This document shows positions 34,208 to 45,678 of a stretch of 64,000 nt of DNA, piece after piece (within the stretch, counting starts at the first letter, position 1; every line of letters starts with the position of its first letter). The stretch is from Telopea speciosissima. Taxonomy: Eukaryota; Streptophyta; Magnoliopsida; Proteales; Proteaceae. Location of the stretch: NCBI RefSeq assembly GCF_018873765.1, contig NC_057925.1:19913568-19977567 (forward strand), in the 5' to 3' direction. Position numbers and translations under genes: made by a program. A model generated the notes under the pieces. That model was not told where the DNA came from, did no database searches, and saw only the letters and a program-made list of their open reading frames with translations.

Positions 34208-34705
34208 ACTGGGTTTTCCTTGGTAAAGCTCACAATTACTCTTCCAAACCAAACCTCCTTTATTTTTTTTTCCTTTTCCTTGTTTCTTGTGTAGACATAT
34301 TTTTTCTTTGGACTAATCATCTCTGTCTCGTCAGTAGACACAGTATACAAATACATTCATAATTGTTTGGTTTTATGTGCTTGTAGTTTCTAATAACCCA
34401 TTTTTTAAAACTTACAAAACCCTTCTCTCTCTATCTCTCTCTTTCTCTAATCTGGTCAAACTCCAAATCAATAAACTCCATTAAAGGAATAGGGAGAATA
34501 TTATGAAGCTAATATGGGTTAAGTTCTGCTGTTAGGCTCTCATATGGGATGGGCTTTTTCTAATCGTTGGATTAGTGCTAAGAGTGTTTGATGCAAGTTT
34601 TAATCAAAACAAAGGTGGGGTAGGGGCTTTAAACGTTGATTCCTATTGGACGTTCAAATGACTCTTAATCCTCATCAATGCTTCTCTTTCATGCTTGCTT
34701 TATTA

Positions 34706-34706
34706 T

Positions 34707-34762
<56 letters not shown>
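34706..34762. repeat. (GATA)n-(GA)n-(G)n compound repeat
   Basis: AGATAGATAGATAG then about 18 GA and a G run. Confidence 0.9.
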
Positions 34763-36149
34763 TGGAAAGCATAATAAGTGGTATTTCATATGTTTCCTAT
34801 ATATTTATACAATTTTGCTCATCTAGATTTATTTGACCTGAAATAATTAATACCAATGGGTGTTTGAAGGTATTGCCATACGTGCAATGCAATGATTAAA
34901 CTCTTTACTTGTCTATTTTAAGGTATTGCCATTAATAGAGGTAAATTCTTGTGCAGTATATCGTTTCTATTATATAACTATGTTATTTGTGGTTAGGTTA
35001 GATATTATGGCAACTAGCTCAACTCAAGCAACTCATCTTACATGGAATTCTAAGATTCTAAGATTTTTACAGCTAAAAGTGACTGAAGCAAAAGTAGTCT
35101 CTCACGTTTTTTGTTTTTTTTTCCGGATACAACGAAAGAGTGCAAGAAACAATAGTAGGGCTGCACATCTATTAAGAAACCAGCAAAGACAAAGAACTCC
35201 TATTAGTATAGTAATAATTTCCAAAGCTGTTCACAGTTCACAACAAACCCAATCCTCACATAAGAAGTCTACAGACCATACGGTAGTAAGCCAAAGTAAG
35301 TCCCCAGTAATATGTTATGCCTACCACAGCCTGAGCCTGGCCCAACCCTTTAAAATTGCCATCCTCAGTCTGCTAGGGTGTCTGTTCAGTCCAGTCCAGG
35401 ATGGTTTAAAAATTTGTATACCTAATCAATGACTACAACCTCAAAAGTACTACACCCAAATAAGTAAGGACACTCACCTAAAGGGTCCAAAAAGTAATTC
35501 TCTTCCTATACCTGTATCCTATCTGTAGATCAACCATAGATTGATTAAATTGCATCCATAACATATGACATTCAATTCGTTGAAAATCGAATCAGCTTTC
35601 AATGAACCAACATTACTTTATTTGGGCAAATTTTGACTGTAGACTTAATTCTAACTTCTAAGCTTATCACTATGCAGGTTTTCTTTGCACTCTAGGTGAT
35701 TTTAGCTATAGGTATTTTAGCTATTTCAGCTTTCTTGAGTGCAGCCTAGAATCAATTAACAGGCCACACTCACAGACAGGATAATTTGGCTGTGTAACTT
35801 ATCAGGGATTGGTTCAGCTATTGGTTGATTTGTGTTCCGTTGATTGCCCAATACTGCTCACATGATTAGAAAAATGAATTGGTCTATAAAACAGTTTAGT
35901 TGATTTGTCAAGGTTTTTTGCAGGCTTCTTGGTCCCTGTATTGGATTTTGAGTTGATTTGTCAAGGTTTTTTGCAGGCATTTGATTGAGTTCAGTCTTAT
36001 TGGTCCAATGCATTTGTAGGAGTTGCAGGCTTGTCACTCCCTATATTGGATTTTGACTGAAGTGAATTTATTCTTATAGCCTTGGTAATGAGCCCAATGC
36101 ATTTCTCGAATTTGGCCCCTAATTCAGTCATGTCTAATACACATTACTA

Positions 36150-36164
36150 CCATCTGAACAAGTT

Positions 36165-36204
<40 letters not shown>

Positions 36205-36226
36205 CCATCTGAACAAGTTTACCCTC
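36150..36226. repeat. (CT)n tract between 25-bp direct repeats
   Basis: TACCATCTGAACAAGTTTACC followed by CTCT occurs before (36148-36171) and after (36203-36226) the CT run at 36169-36199, so the tract lies inside a short tandem duplication. Confidence 0.8.
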
Positions 36227-36426
36227 TACAATTTCCTCATTTGGTGTTGGATGGGGAGCTCAGGTATGGTAGTTCTTTATCTTACATTCATTGTCCTCTT
36301 GGTCCATTCCTATCAGTCTTGAGAGCTCATTAGACTAGAAAGCAATATACTATCAATCTTGGAATGTCATGTCCTCTTAGTTAGTGGTTCTATTTGTTGT
36401 TGATTAAATTCCAAGCTCCACTTGAT

Positions 36427-36504
36427 GGGTCTTTAGCTCAAATTGGTAGAGCACTTGGAACATGAGCATGTTCCAGGGATGGTGGTTCAAATCCACCAAG
36501 GCCC
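36427..36504 (+). tRNA. tRNA-like gene or tRNA pseudogene with enlarged anticodon arm
   Basis: It folds as a cloverleaf: acceptor GGGTCTT with AAGGCCC, D arm GCTC..GAGC, T arm GGTGG-TTCAAAT-CCACC. The B box GGTTCAAATCC is perfect for Pol III, and TTTTT follows directly (36505-36509). The anticodon arm is abnormal: CTTGG..CCAGG encloses 14 bases (AACATGAGCATGTT) that are themselves palindromic, giving a stem of nine or more pairs with almost no loop. No normal seven-base loop with U33 is possible, so I cannot assign an amino acid. It could be a decayed tRNA, an intron-like variant or a SINE head. Confidence 0.45.
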
Positions 36505-39129
36505 TTTTTATTCAACTGTTCATAGCATAGTCAGTTATGACACTAATCCACACGAGAACCCAAATTTAATGGCATCTTTGAAATTTGACAAAAATTTTAT
36601 ATATATATGTACTTAAATTAAATGGATATGGATTTTTTTACCATATGTAGAGATCTCTGTTGTTGGAAAATGCCCGTACTATGAGTTTTGCTTTGTTGAA
36701 GTAACATAACACCACTCAGTGCTAATTTATATGGCTTACAGTATTAATGGTTACACATAATTCTCTTTATATGGCTTTTCAATATTTTTTTTTCCTAGTT
36801 TTTTTTTATTAAAAATAATTTTTAATGTCCTACCATCCATTTTTTTATATGTATTGTAGTAAAACTGGTAATTTTGTAATTTATATTAATCAATACAAAA
36901 CTGTTACAGAAACAGGTTTTATCAAACTCTTTTCAGTATTAATAGTGTTCTGGATACGTTTCTGGAACAGGTTTATCAAACATCTTTCAGGAAGCCAGTA
37001 ACGTTATTCTAGTAATAGTAATACCAAAATACGTTTTTAGTCAGAAACACTAGTAATGTTGTCAAATGGTGCCTAAGGTTATACTCTTACAAACTTTCTC
37101 CCAAGTGGGAAGAGAGCAGTTGTGGGCCTTTCACTGTGATTCGGATCTTCCATCTACCCGATCCATGATCACACAACAGTCATCAATGTACAACTGTACA
37201 CATAGTGGCAATCCAAACCCTTCTTTCTTAAGCCAACTCCATAATCACACAAATCAATACCTGCTCCACCTTATCTATTTATCTGCTCCATTTACCTCCT
37301 CGCTCCATTTCCCCATGTTTGGACACCACCCAGTCAGTGTGTTCGGGAAGGGGTAGGGTGTCCATTTATGCTCCCCCTGTCACACCCCCATCCCTGAACC
37401 ACGGGGAATGCAACTGGAGCGTACCAATACGCTCTCTAACCACTAGAATCACTGATGCAGTACCCAAGACTAACTCATTCACAACGACAAATAATAGGTA
37501 AAAGGAAAGGATTAATATTAATAACATCGAGTTAGGAAGCTAGGTGATAGCATATAAAATATTGTCTATTCAAATTTACCCCTTCATATCAATGGGTTCT
37601 AATCGGATCTATGTATTATCACCGTATAATAAATACACTTATCAAGAAAGGAATAAAAGAATACACCTTTGAATCGGAAAATAGTTTATCAAAGTGTAAC
37701 AAAAGATGGCCACCAGCCAAGAATCACTGTTCCTCGTGGAACACATCTCAAGAGCATTCCGGTCCATGATCCTCATACTCAAGTCCACCACTCTTCATGA
37801 CCTTCATCAGAGTCTTGAACTCCATGCCGTCATGCCGAATGTACCTGCATCAACTAAAAATATGTTTCCTCGAGGAGTGAGCTCCAATCGAGCCCAATGA
37901 GTGGCTAAGCCACACAAGCATACACAATAATAATAATGAATGGGGTTGATCGCAAACCATACATGATGGACGGATACCAAGGTGTCCCATACCACCAAGG
38001 TAGACCGTACATCACATACAATTTACAATCATGCTACATGAATGAATGATGATGTATAGTTTTATTGTTATCCACCTAACACACAACTAAGTCGGGTATA
38101 GTACTATAGCAACACCTTAGGTAGCATCCCGACATCGGTACCATAAACGGATGGTATACCGGCGATGACAAACCCGAGTCGCGTTGGAAGCCTGCTGCAC
38201 GGTCTCCACCAAGAGATATACGCAAACCCCAAGTCAAATCCCGCCTGGCGTTCGGCCCAAAATACGGTTGGCGCCCGAACTTCCCGGTGGGTATACCCGA
38301 ATAACGGTCGGAACCCACGGATTTGACCGACACCTAACCCCCGTCGGTAAGGGTCATAGTCTTGGGTAAACATTTATCCTAGCCAGCATTCACCTATTGT
38401 ATGAGTGAGGTACGCATGTGCATAGGCCGAGGCCGAGTCCATAGATACCGAAATACGGTCGGCCGGCTATCCTCTCACCCCTCTAGCCCATACGCGTATA
38501 CAAGTACGAGATGTGAATACCGAAGGTAGTCGGTCGGTCACCATCCCGTTTCCACCTAATGCAATGGACAACTCTAATGCAATTTCAAGTACGGTAATCT
38601 CAAGCCCAGACCCACCGGCACTTGGATCCCGCTCCGAAGCCCTAGATCTACATGCCATGAGTGAGTCCATATTATGGAATCCCCAGGTCCAGCACCAACC
38701 GCACCCGAGTCCCATAACTAAATCCAACACCATTCGCACCATAGTGCAGAAAATAAATAATATCGCAAGACAAGAATGTAAAGTCCTATCAACATCTAAA
38801 CATTTATATCGTCCTATATCTTACTAATAATTATATATTATAGCACACATGCATGAATGACATTCGCAAGACACGACACACAAACATTCTATAAATTAAG
38901 ACGTTTGCTTAACTCACTCACCGATTCTCGACCAATCGTCGATGGAGCTCTTCAAATCGGCGTTCGATGCCAAGTACACTGCCCCACGTACTAATACGCC
39001 CCGAGCCGGGTCAGCCAACCTAAAGAGAGTGTTCAACGTGGGAAGAGATTAGTGCCTTAGGGCTAGAAGAGTTGGGCCCCATAAGTTATCAAACAAGGCT
39101 AAAATAGGGGACCGCACATACAAGAAGGC

Positions 39130-39385
39130 TATATCATGTGCCTGCCCATGTGCTCGTCCATGTGCCTGTCCCTCTCGGACTTTCCCACCGGCAGATCTAG
39201 GTTCTCGGGGGCACTTGCATGTGCCTATCCATGTGCCTGTCCCTCTCGGACCTCCCACCGGCAGATCTTTCTCGGGCGGCACTTGCATGTGCCTGTCCAT
39301 GTGTCTGTCCCTCTTAGACTTCCCACCGCGCAGATCTAGTTTCTCGGGACTGGCACTTGCATGTGCCTGTCTACGTGCCAGTCTT
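39130..39385. repeat. Minisatellite, about 80-bp unit, three copies
   Basis: Units run CATGTGCCTGTCCCTCTCGG, ACTTCCCACCGGCAGATCTAG, CTCGGGGGCACTTGCATGTG. Three full copies and part of a fourth, diverging by small indels, lie inside the presumed solo LTR. Confidence 0.85.
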
Positions 39386-39881
39386 GCTGTTCATGCCATT
39401 CCGAGAATGGTTTTACAGCCCCAAAGTCTTGGGCTAAAATGGGGTATTCTTTGGGGTTTTTTAGGGGTCTCTTTGGCCATGAGAACAACTCCAACCAAGG
39501 TGCCATAGCACACACCCAACATGGGTTTGTAAACCCCATGATCGATTAGGTTTTCCTCCATTAAAATACATATGGAAAGAAAACTCATGGGTTTGGGTAT
39601 TGGGGTTTTGAAAGGGTCTTTAATCAATGTTATTTAACACCCCTCAAACCCACACATCTACGGTCTTCCATGAGGGTTGGTAAAACCCATAAATGGAGGT
39701 AAATCCCCAACTTAGGGTTCATAAATGGAGAAGGGTGAATGGGTTTAAGGTAGGGTTAGGTGCTTCATAGTTAAACATCAAGGATTTGCCATTAATGGCT
39801 CTTCTAATTGAGTAGATGGAGCACTCAAGGTGTGCTCAACCAATTCAAACCCTAGGTAATAGAATTAGGGAAAGAGAGATG

Positions 39882-39905
39882 GAGAGAGAGAGAGAGAGAG
39901 AGAGA
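39882..39905. repeat. (GA)n microsatellite
   Basis: About 12 GA repeats inside the presumed solo LTR. Confidence 0.9.
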
Positions 39906-39945
39906 CTCACCAAGGGTTGATGATGATAGCTTGTGCTCCACCATA

Positions 39946-40040
39946 CTTCTCCCTTCTCCTTCCTTCTTCCTCTTCTTCTTTCTTCTTCTTTCTTCTTCTT
40001 CTTTCTTCTTCTCTTTCTTCTTCTTTCTTTTTTCTCCTCT
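39946..40040. repeat. TTC-rich polypyrimidine tract
   Basis: CTTCTTCTTTCTTC-type sequence, almost pure C/T for about 95 bp. The Arg/Lys/Glu-rich ORFs on the minus strand here are artefacts of the tract. Confidence 0.9.
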
Positions 40041-40645
40041 CCTCTCCACGATTTAGGATTGAAATGTGAGGTGAATAGTAGTTTTGGGTCTTTAATAACC
40101 CATCTAGGCATTAGGTCTTGTTTGGTTAGTCTCAAGTCCTTAGGTCCATTTGTTTAGGAGCTTGTTTGGTTAGGTATAAGCCCAAGGTCTAGTTTAAGTC
40201 ATTGGGCCATTGGATCCACTTGGGCCCATGGCCCATGGCCCATGTCCTAAGTTCTAGTTACAATTAGAAAGAGACTAAGCTCCTAAGCCCAAGCCCATTC
40301 TAGTTCTTATGCTTATTAATGGTCATGCATAGGCATGAATTATTCGGATAGTGACTTACTCCCAATCATCGCTAAGTGGATAAGGGCGATTCAGGTGCGG
40401 GCCCCGCGGATCCCTATCATAAGGGAATTCCAAGAATATGCTTTCGTGGACGATTTTCCCCCTTTCTCCGACGGTGGATCTTTCCTCGAGGACTTCCCTG
40501 TTTTGCATGACAATCTCGTGTGATGGCTTGAGTATTATGACCCACAGTTCACGAGCGTACTCCACTCTTGGTTCTACACAAAAGGTTTAAACCAGGCCGG
40601 TGGTCAGATCGCGTTTCAAACCAGGTTTTGGGCACGGATTTAACA

Positions 40646-41308
40646 CCCCCTCTATTACAGGTGCTTGGGGGAAATGACAATGGACTCCAACGTATTGAAT
40701 GTTAGTTTTTTTACAGACTTCAACATTCCCACCAAATATATATTCGCAATCTACTCGTCAAGTTCTCTGCATAGGGAAATATGGCATGTGTTGTAAGTGC
40801 CTTGACCGTGCAGATTTGGTTTCTTTACTTTCATGTTCCTTGTACACTTTCATATATGGGGTTTATGAGCTGGGGTATTGATTCAGGTCATGTGGGGGCT
40901 TCTCTAACACCCTAAATTTTTATACATTCATACTAGGGTTTCCAAACCTCCAAGGAAACCTTTTTCTTTTTTTTTTATAAAGACCTCCAAGGAAACCTTG
41001 ACACACATAATATTTTGAACACCAGGATAGCAACTAATCCGCGAATGACTATGATTAATATATCATTTCTGATAACTATGAATGAATATCCTCCATTCTT
41101 TTGACCAATGTCATCATTTAATAACTAATTTAATGCCACAATTGCTGACTGCATCACACAACATCTTCGAAAATGCTCTATTCATGAATCCATGATTAGA
41201 ATTATCTACCCATTGCAAAATGTAATTGCTCTCATATATGTACCCTACAAATCGTTATGCAGATTTCGTTGATTGTGAGGTTGACTGTTCACATCACCTT
41301 CATATCCA
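40646..41308. other. Gene-free stretch
   Basis: Flank of the solo LTR. It includes the micro-insertion at 40946-40999 and the 3' flank of the FAR1-related gene. At 41225-41309, on the minus strand, TTTTATTTAG followed by an open stretch ending TAG could be a last small exon. Confidence 0.4.
40946..40999. mobile_element. Poly-T micro-insertion with 17-bp target duplication
   Basis: ACCTCCAAGGAAACCTT at 40946-40962 is repeated exactly at 40983-40999. The 20-base insert is T-rich and ends ATAAAG; on the other strand it reads CTTTAT plus poly-A. Confidence 0.6.
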
Positions 41309-43808
41309 TTAACCTAAATAAAAGTAACCAATTAGTTTATTAAAAAAGAATACTACGACGGCATCACAATCTTTTAAGGGTATAAAACACTTACTAGATA
41401 AATGATATTTCACCGCGTTATGTCCTGTACTTCCACAACTTGAGCAATGGTAAGGACGTCTATTCCTCAATTTTTCCAGGGCCGACATCAATCGACTACT
41501 ATTAGGTCTCCCTTTATTTAAAGAGGACTCCCTTGGACAATAGACGAGGGTGGTGTTCAGATCTGATGGAAGTACAGTGGAACGTTGTGATCCCAAATTG
41601 GTAGTGGGAACCCCACTGGTTGATTGCAAATTCAACAACTCATTATGACATTGGCTCATAAGCTGATGCGTCAAACCATATCTCTCTGTGGAAAGGGATC
41701 CTTCACTGGATATCCGGTTAGCAATGTCTTGAAGTAACCACATAGGCTGCAGGGTCTGCTGCTGAGATGAGCCCCCACCATGTTCTCCAACACTAATATT
41801 AGCACCTTTGGTCCATCTACGCAAAACGTAGGTTCGGGGAATCTCAGATCTGTCCGTTATTACATACACCTTCAGTATGTGCCTACACAGTAAGCCTAAC
41901 AGTTCGAACTTCTTACAGTTACAACTGCTAATTTCACCATCTTCATTGTCAACCACATAGTTCAAGTCAATTTCTCGACTACCATCCATTAAAAATACCC
42001 TATACCTTCTCTCATGGGTATCGAATTCTATAACCTTAGCCACAAGTCCAAAGCATGCACACCATTCTTTTAAGAAAACCCCAAACACCTTCACTGTATA
42101 AACAAGCCTGGCTTGCTTCTCAATTTTATGCTCTGTATGCAAACATGGTAAGGAGGTCATGCATTTGATGTCTACGTTCGCTTCCTTTTCTCTTCTTTTC
42201 TTAACAGCCTCATCATATTGTGCAATAAATTCACAAATTAGAGTAGATGGACTGAAGAAGACTTTGAAGTACTTGTTCATTGACTCACCTCTCTGGGTTG
42301 TGCTCATACCAGCAAAAAATATGTCAGGAAAGTAACATGGAACCCAATGCTTCCTTCGTTTGAACTGTCTCCTCAACCATTTATGGTCTTGCAAATTGAA
42401 TCTCTCAATCATTCCGTCCCATTTTTGCTCAAACTCTGTAATTGTTTTTGAATCATGTATGCAACTATAATATGCGTTCTTCAGTTCGGGGTATTTCTTG
42501 TATAAGGGCCCCATGTGACTGGTCCTATGCTTCTCCAAATGCCAACCACAGAGACGATGTACAGAAGATGGGAAAACATGTCTAATTGCTCTCATTATAG
42601 CTGGGTCCTCGTCGGTCAATATAGACTTTGGCTGGACATTGTCCATTGCTTTAAGCCACGACTAAAACAACCATATCAATGATTCCTTAGTTTCATTGGC
42701 TACTAACCCACAACCGAAGAGTGTGCATTGCATGTGATGATTAACAGCCGTAAATGGAGCGAATGGAAACTTGTATTTATTTTTCTTGTAGGTTGTGTTA
42801 AACACAATCACGTCTCCAAACTTTTTATATTGTTCCCTTGAATGACCATCCACCCAAAAAAGCCCTGTCAATCGCTGCTCCGCGTCCATACTGATTGCAT
42901 AAAAAAACTGTGCATCCAAAATTCCTTTGTTCTTAATAGTTCACCGCTAACTGACAACCTACACCTAAGGTTTTCCTACGTTTCGTTCTGAAAATATTCC
43001 GGCAACGCTCCTCGCTGACACTACCATTCTCCTCGCCACCAGCAAACTCTGATACGATCGAAATGATGTCGCTCTGTTTAATCCCACATTTATGCAGTTT
43101 GCTAATTAGTTGCATTGTAGCATCTATCATTTTCTGCTGTGACCGAAGTCTAAAAGATTGGCTAGGATCCACCAGTGGGTGGTTGTGTTCTTTTTTCAAA
43201 AGATCAACCACCCACTTTCCATTCCTGGACTTGATCCTCATTACTGCACCACAATTGCATTTTTTTGTTGCACGAGGTTTGTAATCCATTCCCTTTCTCC
43301 TATTATCATTACACCATTTCTCACCTTGTTGTGAACACACATATGATCTAGCAAGTACACGATTACCCACTCTTGAGCGCTCCACCCTGAATTTCCGAAC
43401 TAAAAATCCCATCTCTTTTTCATAACCATTATAAAAGTTATATGCATCATCCTCGGATTCAAATTCCATGCCAAGACATGGTTCCAATACCGGGATTGAA
43501 CTTGTAACATTGCTATTGTCATCTTCATTCAACTTCATTTCTTGGGGATCCCTACTTCTCAATACCTCAACACCACCAACATCAACATTACACCCAGAAG
43601 ATGCACTGCTATCATCACTATCCATAAAATCAGACCCTTGCTCTCTAGAACTGATAGACCAATCATCGATATCCTTTTCATCTTCTTCAGATGAACTATC
43701 AATCCCCATCCTTTTCTTGCCACGTACAACTGTCTCTCCAGTTGCATTTTGATCTCTTGAACTGTTTCTGCTTTCCATTATTGCCTCATGCATAAGGGTC
43801 CAAAACAT
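41309..43808 (-). pseudogene. FAR1/FHY3-related protein (MULE-derived), one frameshift and one stop
   Basis: FAR1-related proteins are transcription factors domesticated from Mutator-like transposases. From the ATG at 43808: an acidic Ser-rich N-terminus; a FAR1 DNA-binding domain (FESEDDAYNFYNGY, RSYVCSQQGEKW, CNCGAVM, EHNHPL; about 43500-43150); a MULE transposase domain (FFYAISMD, FPFAPFTAVNHH, ILTDEDPAI, TTQRGESMNKYFK; about 42915-42240); and a SWIM zinc finger (CNCKKFELLGLLCRH, about 41930-41880). A CCHC-like CSSCGSTGH follows. The frame breaks near 42935 and at an in-frame TAG (42662-42664) inside the transposase core. The position of the first catalytic Asp holds Asn (VFNTTY). A good donor (CTA|GTAAGT, near 41395) suggests the protein leaves this ORF there. 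A possible earlier start lies at 43869. The length of about 820 residues is normal for the family. Confidence 0.85.
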
Positions 43809-43949
43809 TATGTTCTGAGACTGGAAGCACTATGGATAATTCGACTTCAGATAAACCATTGCCTTCCATTTCAACCCCCTGCAAACAATGATTACTATGC
43901 ACTTCTATGTATCAGTATTTTGACCTTTAATCAACTCAAATGAATCAGT

Positions 43950-43954
43950 ACAGT
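43950..43954. repeat. Target site duplication, left, ACAGT
   Basis: ACAGT directly before the 5' LTR; identical to 54651-54655. Confidence 0.9.
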
Positions 43955-45654
43955 TGATGAGCACATTTATGTGTGAAATTTTAGGGCATAAATTATACAT
44001 TTTACCACATTGGACAGAGTTACTCGGTGCTTTCTTGTGCTTTTCAGGGTTTAGGTGAATTCTTGTGAAAATGAAGGAGATGATGCTAAGGAGATGTTTT
44101 TAAGCTTTTTAGAAGTGTAAATGGATGCATAGCCCATCGAGTCAACTTCGCAATGGTTCAAACGACACTTAATTCCGAGTTGAAAGGAAGAAGTTATGGC
44201 CGTTTCCGTAACGACGCGTGAAAATGGTCTGCATGGGTTTATTTATAATTATTGACAGTCGGATGGGGACAAAGTGAAACGGAAGTTCGGATTTTAGGGG
44301 CCTTAATGAAATTATCAGAAGTTACTTTACTGTACCCAAAAGATTCCATTTGGAAGGCTCTGGACAGTCCAACTTCAACTTGAGATATCTTGGGCTCCCC
44401 AACTCCGAATTGGATGAAATTTGGGTCTATTTTGTGTGATTTTTCGCAAGGAACACAATGGTGAGACCTATATAAGCACCCCATGCTCCACGTTTTCTGA
44501 AGGACAGAATGGGTATTTTATTTATTCTTGAAGGAATCCTAGTCATCACCCTTACTCTCTCTCTCCTCCAACTTCTCAAGGGCACTTCTGAAATTCTACT
44601 TGGGATAGATTTATATTTTCTCATCTATGGAAGGTTGAAAAATCAAAGATGCTTTGATTTTATTGCTTGGAGAAGATATCTACAAAGAAAAGGAAGCACT
44701 TGTTAAAATTGGAAGTTTATTTTTCTAGAAATAGAAGGTCTATGTAAACAATCTTCTCTTCTTCTTCTTTCTATTTTTTTTCTTTTTTCTTAGGATTCAA
44801 GGCATTGTAAAAGAGGAAAGAGAAGAGAATATTCTCTTTTCTTAGGGAATATTTCTCCTACACTTCCATCTTCTCTCTTCTCCTCTCTTCCACCTATAAA
44901 TACCCCCTACCTCTCTTGTAAAAATTTGCTCATTCACTTAGTGAAATTTCTTCTCTTCTTCTCCTTCTAATTTGTGATTTTTGGCTTTTCTAAGTTCTAG
45001 TTTGCTTTTATAATTTTTAGTTAATGCTTATAATAGGTTTAGTTTATGCTTTAATTTCAATTTAAGTCTTCAATTGGGTTGTAATTTCTTAATTCTAGTT
45101 TAGGTTTTAAGCCTTCTAGTCTAAGTTCTTAAGTTGATGACAAGACTTGAAGATTTAGAAGAGGAGGCCATGGTAAGTTTATGCAAGTATTCAAGCTTTT
45201 CATTTACATTCATGCAAGCACATCCAGGTTTTACTATCTAAACTCTCAATCTCATTCTCCATCTCCTCTATCTCTCTCTATCTTCTTCTTCTTCCCCCTC
45301 TATTTCTTTTATTTTAATTTTATATGGTTGTGGTTTATGGATGCATTTTTATTCCCTTATTTCTTTTTATGTGGTTAGTATGTGTGGCTGCATTTTTATT
45401 CCTTTCAATTCGCTTTAGTTCGATAGGTTAGATGCTCATGTGTTAGGACGCCGATTTAATCCCTTAATTTTGTTAGATGCTTATGAGTTAGGATGCATTG
45501 ATTTTCGTTAGTTTAATTAGTTTAATTTAACACTTTAATTTGGTTCATTTTGCATTACTTTTAAGTTAGTTAAATAGAGTGGCGTATATCTTCTCGTGTT
45601 CGACCCGTAGCTACGATTGACCCGTACGCTTGCAGTTTTATTTTAACTCAAACA
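43955..45654 (+). repeat. 5' LTR
   Basis: 1,700 bp from TGATGAGCACATTTATG to AACTCAAACA. It includes a likely promoter: TATAAATACC at 44895-44904, after CT-rich sequence. Differences from the 3' LTR that I can see are transitions and homopolymer length changes. Confidence 0.95.
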
Positions 45655-45660
45655 AGTTTT

Positions 45661-45678
45661 TGGCGCCGTTGCCGGGGA
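45661..45678 (+). other. Primer binding site (tRNA-Asp type)
   Basis: TGGCGCCGTTGCCGGGGA, six bases after the LTR end, complementary to the 3' end of plant tRNA-Asp as known for Athila elements. Confidence 0.85.

Larger units (their letters stand above)
31511..37076. mobile_element. Probable hAT-like non-autonomous element, 5.6 kb
   Basis: The left end, TAAGGGACTGTTTGACAACG, matches the reverse complement of the right end, TTAGGCACCATTTGACAACA. Both are followed by many copies of GTAACGTTAC / CAGAAACAG / GTTTGATAAA-type subterminal motifs, the layout of common plant hAT elements. No transposase ORF is inside. Instead there are microsatellites, a possible donor-flanked exon near 31900-31969, a proline-rich coding-like scrap (about 32458-32568), and a tRNA-like gene. 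No matching 8-bp target duplication was found, so the two ends may belong to different elements. Confidence 0.45.
37378..40645 (-). mobile_element. Probable solo LTR, 3.27 kb, with CCCCC target duplication
   Basis: Starts TGTCACACCCCC at 37378 and ends GGATTTAACA at 40645. CCCCC lies immediately outside both ends (37373-37377 and 40646-40650). TG..CA ends with a 5-bp duplication are the signature of an LTR unit. On the minus strand it would start TGTTAAATCCGTGCCC and end GGGGGTGTGACA, an LTR ending common in plant Gypsy elements, hence the strand. No gag or pol was seen inside. GC content is higher than the surroundings, and the many short ORFs inside overlap each other and look non-coding. 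Confidence 0.55.

Noticed and set aside
34926-35432. 168-codon ORF inside the hAT-like element
   Set aside because: It begins with TTG, has no motif, and its composition follows the local AT-rich sequence.
36427-36504. Calling a specific functional tRNA isotype
   Set aside because: No seven-base anticodon loop with U33 can be formed, so the isotype cannot be read.
38076-39627. Several overlapping ORFs of 60-100 codons on both strands
   Set aside because: They overlap in all frames of a GC-rich, repeat-bearing LTR-like unit and show no motif.
39845-40135. Lys/Arg/Glu-rich minus-strand ORF that could be taken for a nuclear protein
   Set aside because: It is the complement of a CTT/CT tract.
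43030-43752. Plus-strand ORFs opposite the FAR1-related gene
   Set aside because: Shadows of the coding strand; no domain.
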